A stretch of 64,000 nucleotides of DNA from the NCBI RefSeq assembly GCF_028688855.1, contig NZ_JAQTXI010000002.1, positions 223,979-287,978 of the forward strand, given 5' to 3'. This DNA comes from Neomegalonema sp. (GTDB taxonomy: Bacteria > Pseudomonadota > Alphaproteobacteria > Rhodobacterales > Rhodobacteraceae). Below, piece by piece: positions 1-9,274 of this stretch (its first letter is position 1; every line of letters begins with the position of its first letter). The translations under genes and the position numbers were made by a program. The notes under the pieces were generated by a model, which saw nothing but the letters and a program-made list of their open reading frames with translations, had not been told where the DNA came from and made no database searches.

Positions 1-1167
1 CGCCTCGAAACCACCGCCGCCGAAGCCGCCCGCGACGCGCGGATCCGCTGGCCGCTTCAGGACATGCTCGGCGCGGATCTGCTGTCGGCGGCCGCGCGGC
101 GGATGGAATCGGGCCATGGCGCCTCCGCCGCCGTGGAGGAGGCGCCCGAAGACCTCTGGCTCAGCGTGGACAGCTTCGGGCTGATCGAGGCTCTGGCCTT
201 CCTCGGGGGGCGTCTGGCGACGCGGCTGAAGGCGCAGGGCCTGAGCCTGCGTCTGGCGCCCGCCGGAGGCTGGGCTCATCTGGACATCGTCTGGCGGGGC
301 GAGGGCGCGCCAGCCGCCGAAACCCTCTCCGGCTGGCTGGGCGAGGCCATGAACGGCGAAGGCGGACCCTCCGTGCGCGATCTGGCGGAGCGTCATGGCG
401 GGGAGATCTGGCTGGAGCGCGACCGCAAGCGCGATCTCGCCTTCTTCCGCTTCCTGCTGCCGGCGGCCAGCGGCGCCGAGGCGGCGGATTCCGAAACGCT
501 CTCCAGCCGCCCGGAATATTACGACTTCAACCTCTTCGCCGCCAGCGAGGCCAGCCGCCACCTCGACGACCGCCCGCTGACGGGCCTCGCCTATACGGTC
601 TTCGACACCGAGACCACGGGGCTGAATCCTTCGGGCGGCGACGAGATCATCCAGATCGGCGCGGCGCGGATCGTCAACGGGCGGATCCTGCGGGGCGAGC
701 TCTTCGAGCAGCTGGTCGATCCCCGGCGCGACATCCCGGAGGCGGGGATTCCCATCCACGGCGTCACGCCGGAGATGGTGCGCGGCAAGCCGACCATCGG
801 CGAGGTCCTGCCGGTGTTCCACGCCTTCGCCGCCGACACGGCTCTGGTGGGGCACAACGTGGCCTTCGACATGCGCTTTCTGGCGCTCAAGGAGGAGCAG
901 GCGGGGGTCCGCTTCGATCAGCCGGTGCTGGACACGCTGCTGCTCTCGAGCATCCTGCATCCGGACGCGACCTCGCACAGCCTCGATTCCATCGCGGGGC
1001 GTCTGGGGGTGAAGATCACGGGGCGGCATACGGCGGCGGGGGACGCCCTCGCCACCGCCGAGGTTTTCCTCAAGCTGCTGCCGCTGCTCCAGCATCGGGG
1101 AATCGAGACCTTCGGGCAGGCGCGCAAGGCGGCTCAGGAGTCCTATTACGCCCGCCTGAAATATTGA
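1..1167 (+). CDS. DEDDh 3'-5' exonuclease (DNA pol III epsilon-like) fused to a histidine-kinase-like ATPase domain; 5' end cut by window
   Basis: The frame is open from base 1, so the N-terminus lies outside the window; the first internal Met is at 64. The C-terminal ~190 residues are a DnaQ-type exonuclease: motif I FDTETTG, motif II around GHNVAFDMRF, and a late H..D motif (HTAAGDALAT), which would remove nucleotides from 3' ends. The preceding ~170 residues look like the HATPase part of a sensor kinase: DLAERHGGEIWLE followed by a FFRFLLP strand resembles the end of such domains, although clear N/G boxes are weak. Exonuclease-kinase fusions of this kind are known in alphaproteobacteria. 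I infer a signalling-linked repair or turnover nuclease; its partner is unknown. A bidirectional hairpin follows the stop codon. Confidence 0.85.
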   Translation, partial: RLETTAAEAARDARIRWPLQDMLGADLLSAAARRMESGHGASAAVEEAPEDLWLSVDSFGLIEALAFLGGRLATRLKAQGLSLRLAPAGGWAHLDIVWRGEGAPAAETLSGWLGEAMNGEGGPSVRDLAERHGGEIWLERDRKRDLAFFRFLLPAASGAEAADSETLSSRPEYYDFNLFAASEASRHLDDRPLTGLAYTVFDTETTGLNPSGGDEIIQIGAARIVNGRILRGELFEQLVDPRRDIPEAGIPIHGVTPEMVRGKPTIGEVLPVFHAFAADTALVGHNVAFDMRFLALKEEQAGVRFDQPVLDTLLLSSILHPDATSHSLDSIAGRLGVKITGRHTAAGDALATAEVFLKLLPLLQHRGIETFGQARKAAQESYYARLKY

Positions 1168-1174
1168 GGAGCGG

Positions 1175-1202
1175 GGAGCGGGGCCCGCGAAGGCCCCGCT
1201 CC
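1175..1202. terminator. Bidirectional hairpin between convergent genes
   Basis: An 11-bp GC-rich inverted repeat (arms 1175-1185 and 1192-1202, 6-base loop) lies between the exonuclease stop and the 3' end of the opposing aminotransferase gene. There is no long T run, so termination is inferred from position and stem strength. Confidence 0.55.
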
Positions 1203-1209
1203 GGAGAGG

Positions 1210-2544
1210 TCAGGCGACGCGCTTGATGGCCTCGCCCAGAATCGAGACGATTTCGCCGATCTGCGCCTTTTCGAGGATCAGCGGCGGCGAAAGCGCCACG
1301 ATGTCGCCGGTGACGCGGATCAGGAGGCCCTTCTCGAAGCAATCCACGAAGACGTCGTAGGCCCGGGCCCCGACGGCGCCTTCGCGGGACGAAAGCTCGA
1401 CGCCCGCCACCAGCCCCAGCGTGCGGATGTCGATCACATGCGGCAGGCCCTTGAGGCTGAAGATCGCCTCCTCCCAGGCCTGAGCCAGATCCGCGGCGCG
1501 GGTCAGGAGGCTCTCCTCGCGATAGACGTCCAGCGTGGCGATCCCCGCCGCGCAGGCGAGGGGATGGCCGGAATAGGTGTAGCCGTGGAACAGCTCGATG
1601 GCGGCGTCCGGTCCGGTCATCAGGCCGTCATGCACCTTGCGGCTCGCGAAGACCGCGCCCATGGGCACCGCGCCGTTGGTCAGGCCCTTGGCGGTGGTCA
1701 TGAGGTCGGGCGTCACGCCGAAGTAATCGGCGGCGAAGGGAGTCCCGAGGCGGCCGAATCCGGTGATCACCTCGTCGAAGATCAGCAGGATGCCGTGTTT
1801 CGTCGCGATCTCGCGCAGGCGCTGGAGATAACCCTTCGGCGGCGGCAGAACGCCCGTCGAGCCCGCCAGAGGCTCCACGATCACGGCGGCGATGGTCTCG
1901 GCGCCGTGCAGCGCCACGAGCCGCTCCAGATCCTCGGCGAGTTCGGCGCCATGCTCGGGCAGGCCGGGCGTGAAGGCGTTGCGGGCCGGATCATGGGTGT
2001 GGCGCAGATGGTCGGCGGGGATCTGCGGGAAGACGCGGCGATTGTTCACCAGGCCGCCCACCGAGATGCCGCCGAAGCCCACGCCGTGATAGCCGCGTTC
2101 GCGGCCGATGACGCGGGTGCGCGTCCCCTGCCCCATGGCGCGCTGCCAGGCGATGGCGATCTTGAGGGCGGTGTCCACCGATTCCGAACCGGAATTGGTG
2201 TAGAACACGCGGTCCAGTTTCGCCGCGCCCTCGCCCGGCGCGATCTCCGCGAGGCGCTCGGCGAATTCGAAGGCGACGGGGTGACCCATCTGGAAGGTGG
2301 GAGCGAAATCCATGGTCGCGATCTGCCGCGCCACGGCTTCGGAGATCTGGCGGCGTCCGTGCCCGGCGTTGACGCACCAGAGCCCGGCGGTGCCGTCGAG
2401 GATCTTGCGGCCGTCGTCGGAGGAATAATGCATCCCCTCGGCGGAGACGAGCATGCGCGGAGCCTTCTTGAACTGGCGATTGGCCGTGAAGGGCATCCAG
2501 AAGGCGTCGAGCGAAGGCGAATTGGGGCGGGCGGGGGCGTTCAC
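1210..2544 (-). CDS. Class III omega-aminotransferase, beta-alanine--pyruvate type
   Basis: This 444-residue protein is a full-length PLP-dependent class III aminotransferase. Diagnostic features are the N-terminal FWMPFTANRQFK segment and GTAGLWCVNAGHG, which are typical of beta-alanine:pyruvate transaminases, YTNSGSESVDTALK in the cofactor-binding region, the FDEVITGFGR loop with the PLP-ring Asp, and the Schiff-base Lys in TTAKGLTNGAVP. The expected reaction is transfer of the amino group of beta-alanine (or another omega-amino acid) to pyruvate, giving malonate semialdehyde and alanine. It is transcribed divergently from an XRE/cupin regulator at 2720, which suggests local control by that protein. 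Taurine:pyruvate activity cannot be excluded from sequence alone. Confidence 0.88.
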   Translation of the reverse strand: MNAPARPNSPSLDAFWMPFTANRQFKKAPRMLVSAEGMHYSSDDGRKILDGTAGLWCVNAGHGRRQISEAVARQIATMDFAPTFQMGHPVAFEFAERLAEIAPGEGAAKLDRVFYTNSGSESVDTALKIAIAWQRAMGQGTRTRVIGRERGYHGVGFGGISVGGLVNNRRVFPQIPADHLRHTHDPARNAFTPGLPEHGAELAEDLERLVALHGAETIAAVIVEPLAGSTGVLPPPKGYLQRLREIATKHGILLIFDEVITGFGRLGTPFAADYFGVTPDLMTTAKGLTNGAVPMGAVFASRKVHDGLMTGPDAAIELFHGYTYSGHPLACAAGIATLDVYREESLLTRAADLAQAWEEAIFSLKGLPHVIDIRTLGLVAGVELSSREGAVGARAYDVFVDCFEKGLLIRVTGDIVALSPPLILEKAQIGEIVSILGEAIKRVA

Positions 2545-2719
2545 GGCGATCTCCTCTGCGGCATTCCCCGTCGCGCGGGGCGCCTCATGAGAGATCCGGC
2601 GAAAATTTAAAACAAGTCCTTTTCATTCGCGAGGCAAGGCCTTGAATCTTCAGGAGCGCATCCTGTAACGTTGCGTCAGCCGCAACGGCCTCGACAGGCG
2701 CGGCCGGAGGAGGAAGGCC

Positions 2720-3265
2720 ATGGAGGACCTCGGCGGCAGACTGCGCCATCTGCGCCAGATGCGCGGCCTCTCTCAAAGAGAGCTGGCGCGTCGGGCGGGC
2801 GTGGCCAATTCGACCATCTCGCTGATCGAATCCAACCGCAGCAATCCTTCGGTGGGGGCGCTCAAGCGCATCCTCGACGGGGCGCCGATCAGCCTCGCGG
2901 AGTTCTTCGCGCTCTCGCCCGGAGCGCCGAGGCAGGTCTTCTACAGCGCCGAGGAGATGACCGAGATCGGCAAGGGACGCATCTCCTACCGGCAGCTCGG
3001 CGGAGACCTCTTCGGACGGGCGCTCCAGATCCTGCGCGAGACCTATCAGCCCGGCGCCGACACGGGCGCCGTCCTGCTCTCGCATGAGGGCGAAGAGGGC
3101 GGAATCCTGCTCAGCGGGCGGCTCGAGGTGACGGTGGAGGGCGAACGCCGCATCCTCGGCCCCGGCGACGGCTATTATTTCGAGAGTCTGCGTCCGCATC
3201 GCTTCCGCTGCGTGGGGCCGCATCCCTGCGAGCTGGTCAGCGCCTGCACGCCTCCCAGCTTCTGA
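2720..3265 (+). CDS. XRE-family regulator with C-terminal cupin domain
   Basis: A 181-residue PuuR-like regulator. Residues ~5-60 form an XRE helix-turn-helix (LRQMRGLSQRELARRAG, then STISLIESNRSNPSVGALKRI). The C-terminal half is a single cupin domain (GGILLSGRLEVTVEG, LGPGDGYYFESLRPHRF), which usually senses a small ligand. GGAGGAGG lies just upstream of the ATG. It diverges from the omega-aminotransferase gene, and homologues often control amine or amino-acid catabolic genes next door, so control of that gene is inferred. The 175-bp intergenic space would hold both promoters. Confidence 0.85.
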   Translation: MEDLGGRLRHLRQMRGLSQRELARRAGVANSTISLIESNRSNPSVGALKRILDGAPISLAEFFALSPGAPRQVFYSAEEMTEIGKGRISYRQLGGDLFGRALQILRETYQPGADTGAVLLSHEGEEGGILLSGRLEVTVEGERRILGPGDGYYFESLRPHRFRCVGPHPCELVSACTPPSF

Positions 3266-3341
3266 AGCCGCGCCCTCTCGGACTTGTGGAGGATTACGCC
3301 GCGTCGCGTTCCGTGCCAGCATGGGCCGAGGAGGTTCCCCC

Positions 3342-5234
<1,893 letters not shown>

Positions 5235-5455
5235 GCGCGATCCGGGGCGCCGCAGGCGCCTCGCCTGTGGCGGGGCTGCGGCGCCACAGTCCCGGTCTGC
5301 GCCCAAACCCCCGCCGCGCCTGGGTTTCCGCAGGGAAAGCCTCCGGCGCGCGGCCCCGGCGAGCCCCGCCGCCCGCGCCCCGCCGCAGCCATGATTTTCC
5401 AGCGCATGGATTTCAATCCTTTGATAAATCTATAATATTCACGTTCGCGCAGATC

Positions 5456-5470
5456 TGGCGCCCATCTTGC
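5456..5470 (+). promoter_or_regulatory. Sigma-54 (-24/-12) promoter
   Basis: The sequence TGGCGCCCATCTTGC fits the consensus TGGCACGN4TTGC with correct spacing, mismatching only at the A and the G of CACG. It lies 83 bases upstream of the butanediol-dehydrogenase start and directly after an AcoR-type activator gene. An AT-rich stretch at about 5415-5445 could allow IHF-assisted bending. The rest of the 5235-5552 gap holds no gene. Confidence 0.7.
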
Positions 5471-5552
5471 TTGGGGGTCTCTCAAGAATGAAGGAGGCGG
5501 CTTTCGCCTCCATTCATCATCAGCGTGGCTTCAGCCACAAGGGAGGTTACGA

Positions 5553-6626
5553 ATGCAAGCGCTCCGCTTTCACGCGGCGAAGGATCTGCGCGTCGAGGAG
5601 ATCCCTGCTCCCGGAAATCCGGGCCCCGGACAGGTGCTGATCGAGAACCGCTTCTGCGGCATCTGCGGCACCGATCTGCATGAATACGCCTATGGGCCGA
5701 TCTTCATCCCCAGAGAGCCCCATCCCTTCACCGGCGCCCATGGCGCGCAGGTTCTCGGCCATGAGTTCGGCGGCGTGGTCACGGCCGTCGGCGAGGGCGT
5801 GGCCCATGTGAAGCCCGGAGACCGCGTGTCGGTCCAGCCGCTGATCATGCCGCGCTCCGGAGACTATTTCGCCGCGCGCGGACTCTTCCATCTGAGCACG
5901 CAACTGGCTCTGGCGGGGCTGTCCTGGGGCTCGGGCGGCATGGCGCAGCAGGCGCTGCTCAACGACTACAACGTCGAGCCCATTCCGGACGACCTCTCCG
6001 ACGAGGAGGCCGCCCTGATCGAGCCCACCGCCGTAGCCGTCTACGCCTGCGACCGGGCGGGAATCCGGGCGGGCGAAAGCGTGCTGATCACCGGCGCCGG
6101 GCCCATCGGCATCCTGACCGCCATGGCGGCGCGGGCGGCGGGCGCGACGCAACTCTTCATCTCCGACCTCAACGACACGCGCCTGCGCCTCGCCCAGGAG
6201 ATCCTCGGCGAGGTCCGCACGATCAATCCGCGCAGCGAGAAGGTCGGCGAGGTCGTGCGCGCCGCGACCGAAGGCGGCGTCGGCTGCGACGTCGCGATCG
6301 AATGCGTCGGCAACGAGCACGCCCTCAAGAACTGCGTGGACGCCGTGCGCAAGCAGGGCGTGGTCGTGCAGACGGGCCTGCATCCGGGCGAAAGCCCCCT
6401 CGGCTGGTTCGACGTCACCTTCAAGGACATCGACATCCGGGGCGCCTGGGCCTATCCGACCCATTACTGGCCGCGCGTGGCGCGTCTGATCGCTTCGGGC
6501 GCCATTCCGGCCCGGAAGATCGTGACGAAGCGCATCGCCCTCGCCGAAGCGGTGAAGGAAGGCTTCGATCAACTGCTCGATCCGGCCGGAACCCAACTCA
6601 AGATCCTCATCGACCTGTCGCGCTGA
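5553..6626 (+). CDS. Zinc-dependent 2,3-butanediol dehydrogenase / acetoin reductase-like
   Basis: A 357-residue medium-chain dehydrogenase. Catalytic zinc ligands are in FCGICGTDLHEY and GHEFGG; the nucleotide-binding Rossmann motif is GAGPIGILTA. The usual structural-zinc Cys cluster is replaced by LIMPRSGDYFAARGLFH, so the structural zinc is apparently absent, which is unusual for this family. The (R,R)-butanediol dehydrogenase group is the closest family I recognise (IEPTAVAVYACDRAGIRAGES). It would interconvert acetoin and 2,3-butanediol with NAD(H). The sigma-54 promoter and AcoR-type activator upstream fit this function. The flavin monooxygenase gene follows 110 bp downstream and may be cotranscribed. 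Confidence 0.75.
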   Translation: MQALRFHAAKDLRVEEIPAPGNPGPGQVLIENRFCGICGTDLHEYAYGPIFIPREPHPFTGAHGAQVLGHEFGGVVTAVGEGVAHVKPGDRVSVQPLIMPRSGDYFAARGLFHLSTQLALAGLSWGSGGMAQQALLNDYNVEPIPDDLSDEEAALIEPTAVAVYACDRAGIRAGESVLITGAGPIGILTAMAARAAGATQLFISDLNDTRLRLAQEILGEVRTINPRSEKVGEVVRAATEGGVGCDVAIECVGNEHALKNCVDAVRKQGVVVQTGLHPGESPLGWFDVTFKDIDIRGAWAYPTHYWPRVARLIASGAIPARKIVTKRIALAEAVKEGFDQLLDPAGTQLKILIDLSR

Positions 6627-6736
6627 AACGCGGCCGGATCCGATGACGCGCAGACGCGGCCTCCGCAGAGGGGCCGCGATCCCCGACCTCCGCGCAGCCG
6701 GAGGCCGGATCCACAAACATCACAGGGAGTGAACTC

Positions 6737-8524
6737 ATGCTTGACCAGGCTCGGGAAGGCGTCGTCGCGGACGTCGTGAAGAAGCTCGGCGCCGCGCTGG
6801 AGGCCGGAGACGTCGAGGCCGCCGTCGCCTGCTTCCAGGAAGACTGCTATTGGCGCGATCTGGTGGCCTTCACCTGGAACCTGCGCACCATGGAGGGCAA
6901 GGCCCAGATCCGCGACATGCTGAACAGCCAGCTCGCGCAGATCAAACCCGCGAAATTCGGCCTCGACCCCGCCGAAGCCGCCTCGGATTCCGAAGGCTGG
7001 ATCGAATTCGAGACCGAGGCCGCGCGCGGCTATGGCCAGATCCGGGTCAAGGACGGCCTCATCTGGACTCTGCTCACCACCATGAGCGAACTCAAGGGCC
7101 ACGAGGAGCCGAAGAACCTGCGCCGTCCCATGGGCGCCGAGCATGGCCATGACCGCAACCGCCTCACCTGGAAGGAGAAGCGCGAGAAGGAAGCCGCCGA
7201 ACTCGGCTTCGCGGAGCAGCCCTATGCGCTGATCATCGGCGGCGGACAGGGCGGAATCGCTCTGGGAGCGCGGCTGCGTCAGCTCGGCGTGCCGACCATC
7301 ATCATCGAGAAGAACGAGCGTCCCGGAGACAGCTGGCGCAAGCGCTACAAGTCGCTCTGCCTGCATGATCCGGTCTGGTACGACCATCTCCCCTACATCC
7401 CCTTCCCCGAGAACTGGCCGGTCTTCGCCCCGAAGGACAAGGTCGGCGACTGGCTGGAGATGTATACGAAGGTCATGGAGCTGAACTACTGGTCCTCCAC
7501 CACCTGCAAGTCGGCCAGCTACGACGAGAAGGCCAGGGAATGGACCGTCGTCGTCGAGCGCGGCGGGAAGGAGATCACCCTCAGGCCGAAACAGCTTGTG
7601 CTGGCCACGGGCATGTCGGGCAAGATCAACATCCCGAAATACAAGGGTCAGGAGATCTTCAAGGGCGAGCAGCAGCACAGCTCCCAGCACCCCGGCCCCG
7701 ACGCCTATGCGGGCAAGAAGGTCGTCGTCATCGGCTCGAACAACTCGGCGCACGACATCTGCGCCGCGCTCTGGGAGGGCGGAGCCGACGTCACCATGGT
7801 CCAGCGCTCCTCGACGCATATCGTGCGCTCGGATTCGCTGATGGAGATCGGCCTCGGGGATCTCTATTCGGAGCGGGCCGTGGCGGCGGGCGTGACCACC
7901 CGCAAGGCGGATCTGATCTTCGCCTCTCTGCCCTACAGGATCATGCATGAATTCCAGATCCCGCTTTACGACAAGATGCGCGAGAAGGACGCCGAGTTCT
8001 ATGCGGGCCTGGAGAAGGCGGGCTTCCAGCTCGACTGGGGCGCGGATGGTTCGGGCCTGTTCATGAAATATCTGCGGCGCGGCTCGGGCTATTACATCGA
8101 CGTCGGCGCCTGCGATCTGGTCATCGACGGCTCGATCAAGCTGGCCTCCGGAGACGTGGACCACCTGACCGAGAATTCCGTGGTCCTCAAGGATGGGACC
8201 GAGCTTCCGGCGGATCTGGTGGTCTACGCGACCGGCTTCGGCTCGATGAACGGCTGGGCGGCCGACCTCATCAGCCAGGAGGTCGCGGACAAGGTGGGCA
8301 AGGTCTGGGGCCTCGGCTCGGCCACGCCCAAGGATCCCGGCCCCTGGGAAGGCGAACAGCGCAACATGTGGAAGCCCACCCAGCAGGAAGCCCTGTGGTT
8401 CCATGGCGGCAACCTCCATCAGTCGCGCCATTATTCGCAATACCTCTCGCTCCAGATCAAGGCGCGCAAGGAGGGGATCCCCACGCCCGTCTATCAACTT
8501 CAGGAGCGCCATCACCTCTCCTGA
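6737..8524 (+). CDS. Class B flavin-containing monooxygenase with N-terminal NTF2-like domain
   Basis: 595 residues. Residues 1-135 resemble the SnoaL/NTF2 fold (VVKKLGAALEAGDVEAAVACF, WRDLVAFTWNLRTMEG). From ~165 comes an FAD Rossmann motif (IIGGGQGGIALGARL), then a variant of the class B monooxygenase fingerprint (FKGEQQHSSQHP) and the NADPH Rossmann motif VIGSNNSAHD, ending with VVYATGFG. Such enzymes oxygenate ketones (Baeyer-Villiger), amines or sulphides. Next to a butanediol/acetoin dehydrogenase and an AcoR regulator, a role in ketone or diketone oxidation is plausible but inferred. A strong terminator follows, closing the probable transcription unit begun at 5456. Confidence 0.78.
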   Translation: MLDQAREGVVADVVKKLGAALEAGDVEAAVACFQEDCYWRDLVAFTWNLRTMEGKAQIRDMLNSQLAQIKPAKFGLDPAEAASDSEGWIEFETEAARGYGQIRVKDGLIWTLLTTMSELKGHEEPKNLRRPMGAEHGHDRNRLTWKEKREKEAAELGFAEQPYALIIGGGQGGIALGARLRQLGVPTIIIEKNERPGDSWRKRYKSLCLHDPVWYDHLPYIPFPENWPVFAPKDKVGDWLEMYTKVMELNYWSSTTCKSASYDEKAREWTVVVERGGKEITLRPKQLVLATGMSGKINIPKYKGQEIFKGEQQHSSQHPGPDAYAGKKVVVIGSNNSAHDICAALWEGGADVTMVQRSSTHIVRSDSLMEIGLGDLYSERAVAAGVTTRKADLIFASLPYRIMHEFQIPLYDKMREKDAEFYAGLEKAGFQLDWGADGSGLFMKYLRRGSGYYIDVGACDLVIDGSIKLASGDVDHLTENSVVLKDGTELPADLVVYATGFGSMNGWAADLISQEVADKVGKVWGLGSATPKDPGPWEGEQRNMWKPTQQEALWFHGGNLHQSRHYSQYLSLQIKARKEGIPTPVYQLQERHHLS

Positions 8525-8561
8525 CGCGCGCCCGACGCAAGAATATCGCCTGAACCGCGAG

Positions 8562-8586
8562 CGCCGCCCCGAAAGGGGCGGCGTTT
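8562..8586 (+). terminator. Rho-independent terminator
   Basis: A 9-bp GC stem (arms 8562-8570 and 8575-8583) with a GAAA tetraloop followed by TTT lies 38 bases after the monooxygenase stop. The remainder of 8587-8811 holds no gene I can support. Confidence 0.75.
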
Positions 8587-8811
8587 CGCGTCCTGCGGCC
8601 CGCGGTCCGGCGGAGTCCCGCAGGCGCGCAGGGGTCTTCAGCCTGCGCCGCTCTCCGGCTTGTCGATTGACAAATCCTATGGAAAGGCGAAAGCCTGACG
8701 CCGATAGCGCCCTCCGGAGACGAAGCCGGCCTCTCCCCGAGGCCCGGCGGCCGGGCGCGGCGCCCTCGTCGAAGCCTTCGTCCGGCTTGCGGCGATCTGA
8801 GGAGAAACCCA

Positions 8812-9261
8812 ATGGAACTGACCATCAACGGCGAAACCCGACGGATCGATTCGGAGCCGGACACGCCTCTGCTCTGGGTGATCCGCGACGAGATCGGCCT
8901 GACCGGCGTGAAATACGGCTGCGGCGTCGCGCAATGCGGCGCCTGCACGGTGCTCGTGGACGGAGTCGCGACGCGCAGCTGCGTCACCTCCGTCGCGAGC
9001 GTGGAAGGCGCCTCCGTCACGACCATCGAGGCCGTCGAGGAGGATGAAGTCGGGCGGCGGGTGGTCGCGGCCTGGGTCGCCGAGCAGACGCCCCAATGCG
9101 GCTATTGCCAATCGGGGCAGGTCATGGCCGCCACGGCCCTCCTCAAGGAGACTCCCAAACCCAACGACGAGGAGATCGCCGCCGCGATGACCAATCTCTG
9201 TCGCTGCGGAACCTACAACGCCATCGCCGCCGCCGTGCGGCGCGCCGCCGCGCAAGGCTGA
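8812..9261 (+). CDS. [2Fe-2S] small subunit of a molybdenum hydroxylase (isoquinoline 1-oxidoreductase type)
   Basis: A 149-residue electron-transfer subunit. Two iron-sulphur sites are visible: the ferredoxin-like CGVAQCGACTVLVDG and the alpha-helical site CGYCQSGQVMAA with NLCRCGTYNAI. There is no FAD domain or separate FAD subunit nearby, so this is the two-subunit, IorA/IorB type of the xanthine dehydrogenase family. It is followed 13 bp later by the molybdopterin subunit, with GGAGAAA upstream of the ATG at 8812. It should pass electrons from the Mo site to a carrier such as cytochrome c or a quinone. Confidence 0.9.
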   Translation: MELTINGETRRIDSEPDTPLLWVIRDEIGLTGVKYGCGVAQCGACTVLVDGVATRSCVTSVASVEGASVTTIEAVEEDEVGRRVVAAWVAEQTPQCGYCQSGQVMAATALLKETPKPNDEEIAAAMTNLCRCGTYNAIAAAVRRAAAQG

Positions 9262-9274
9262 GGGAGGGCGAGCC

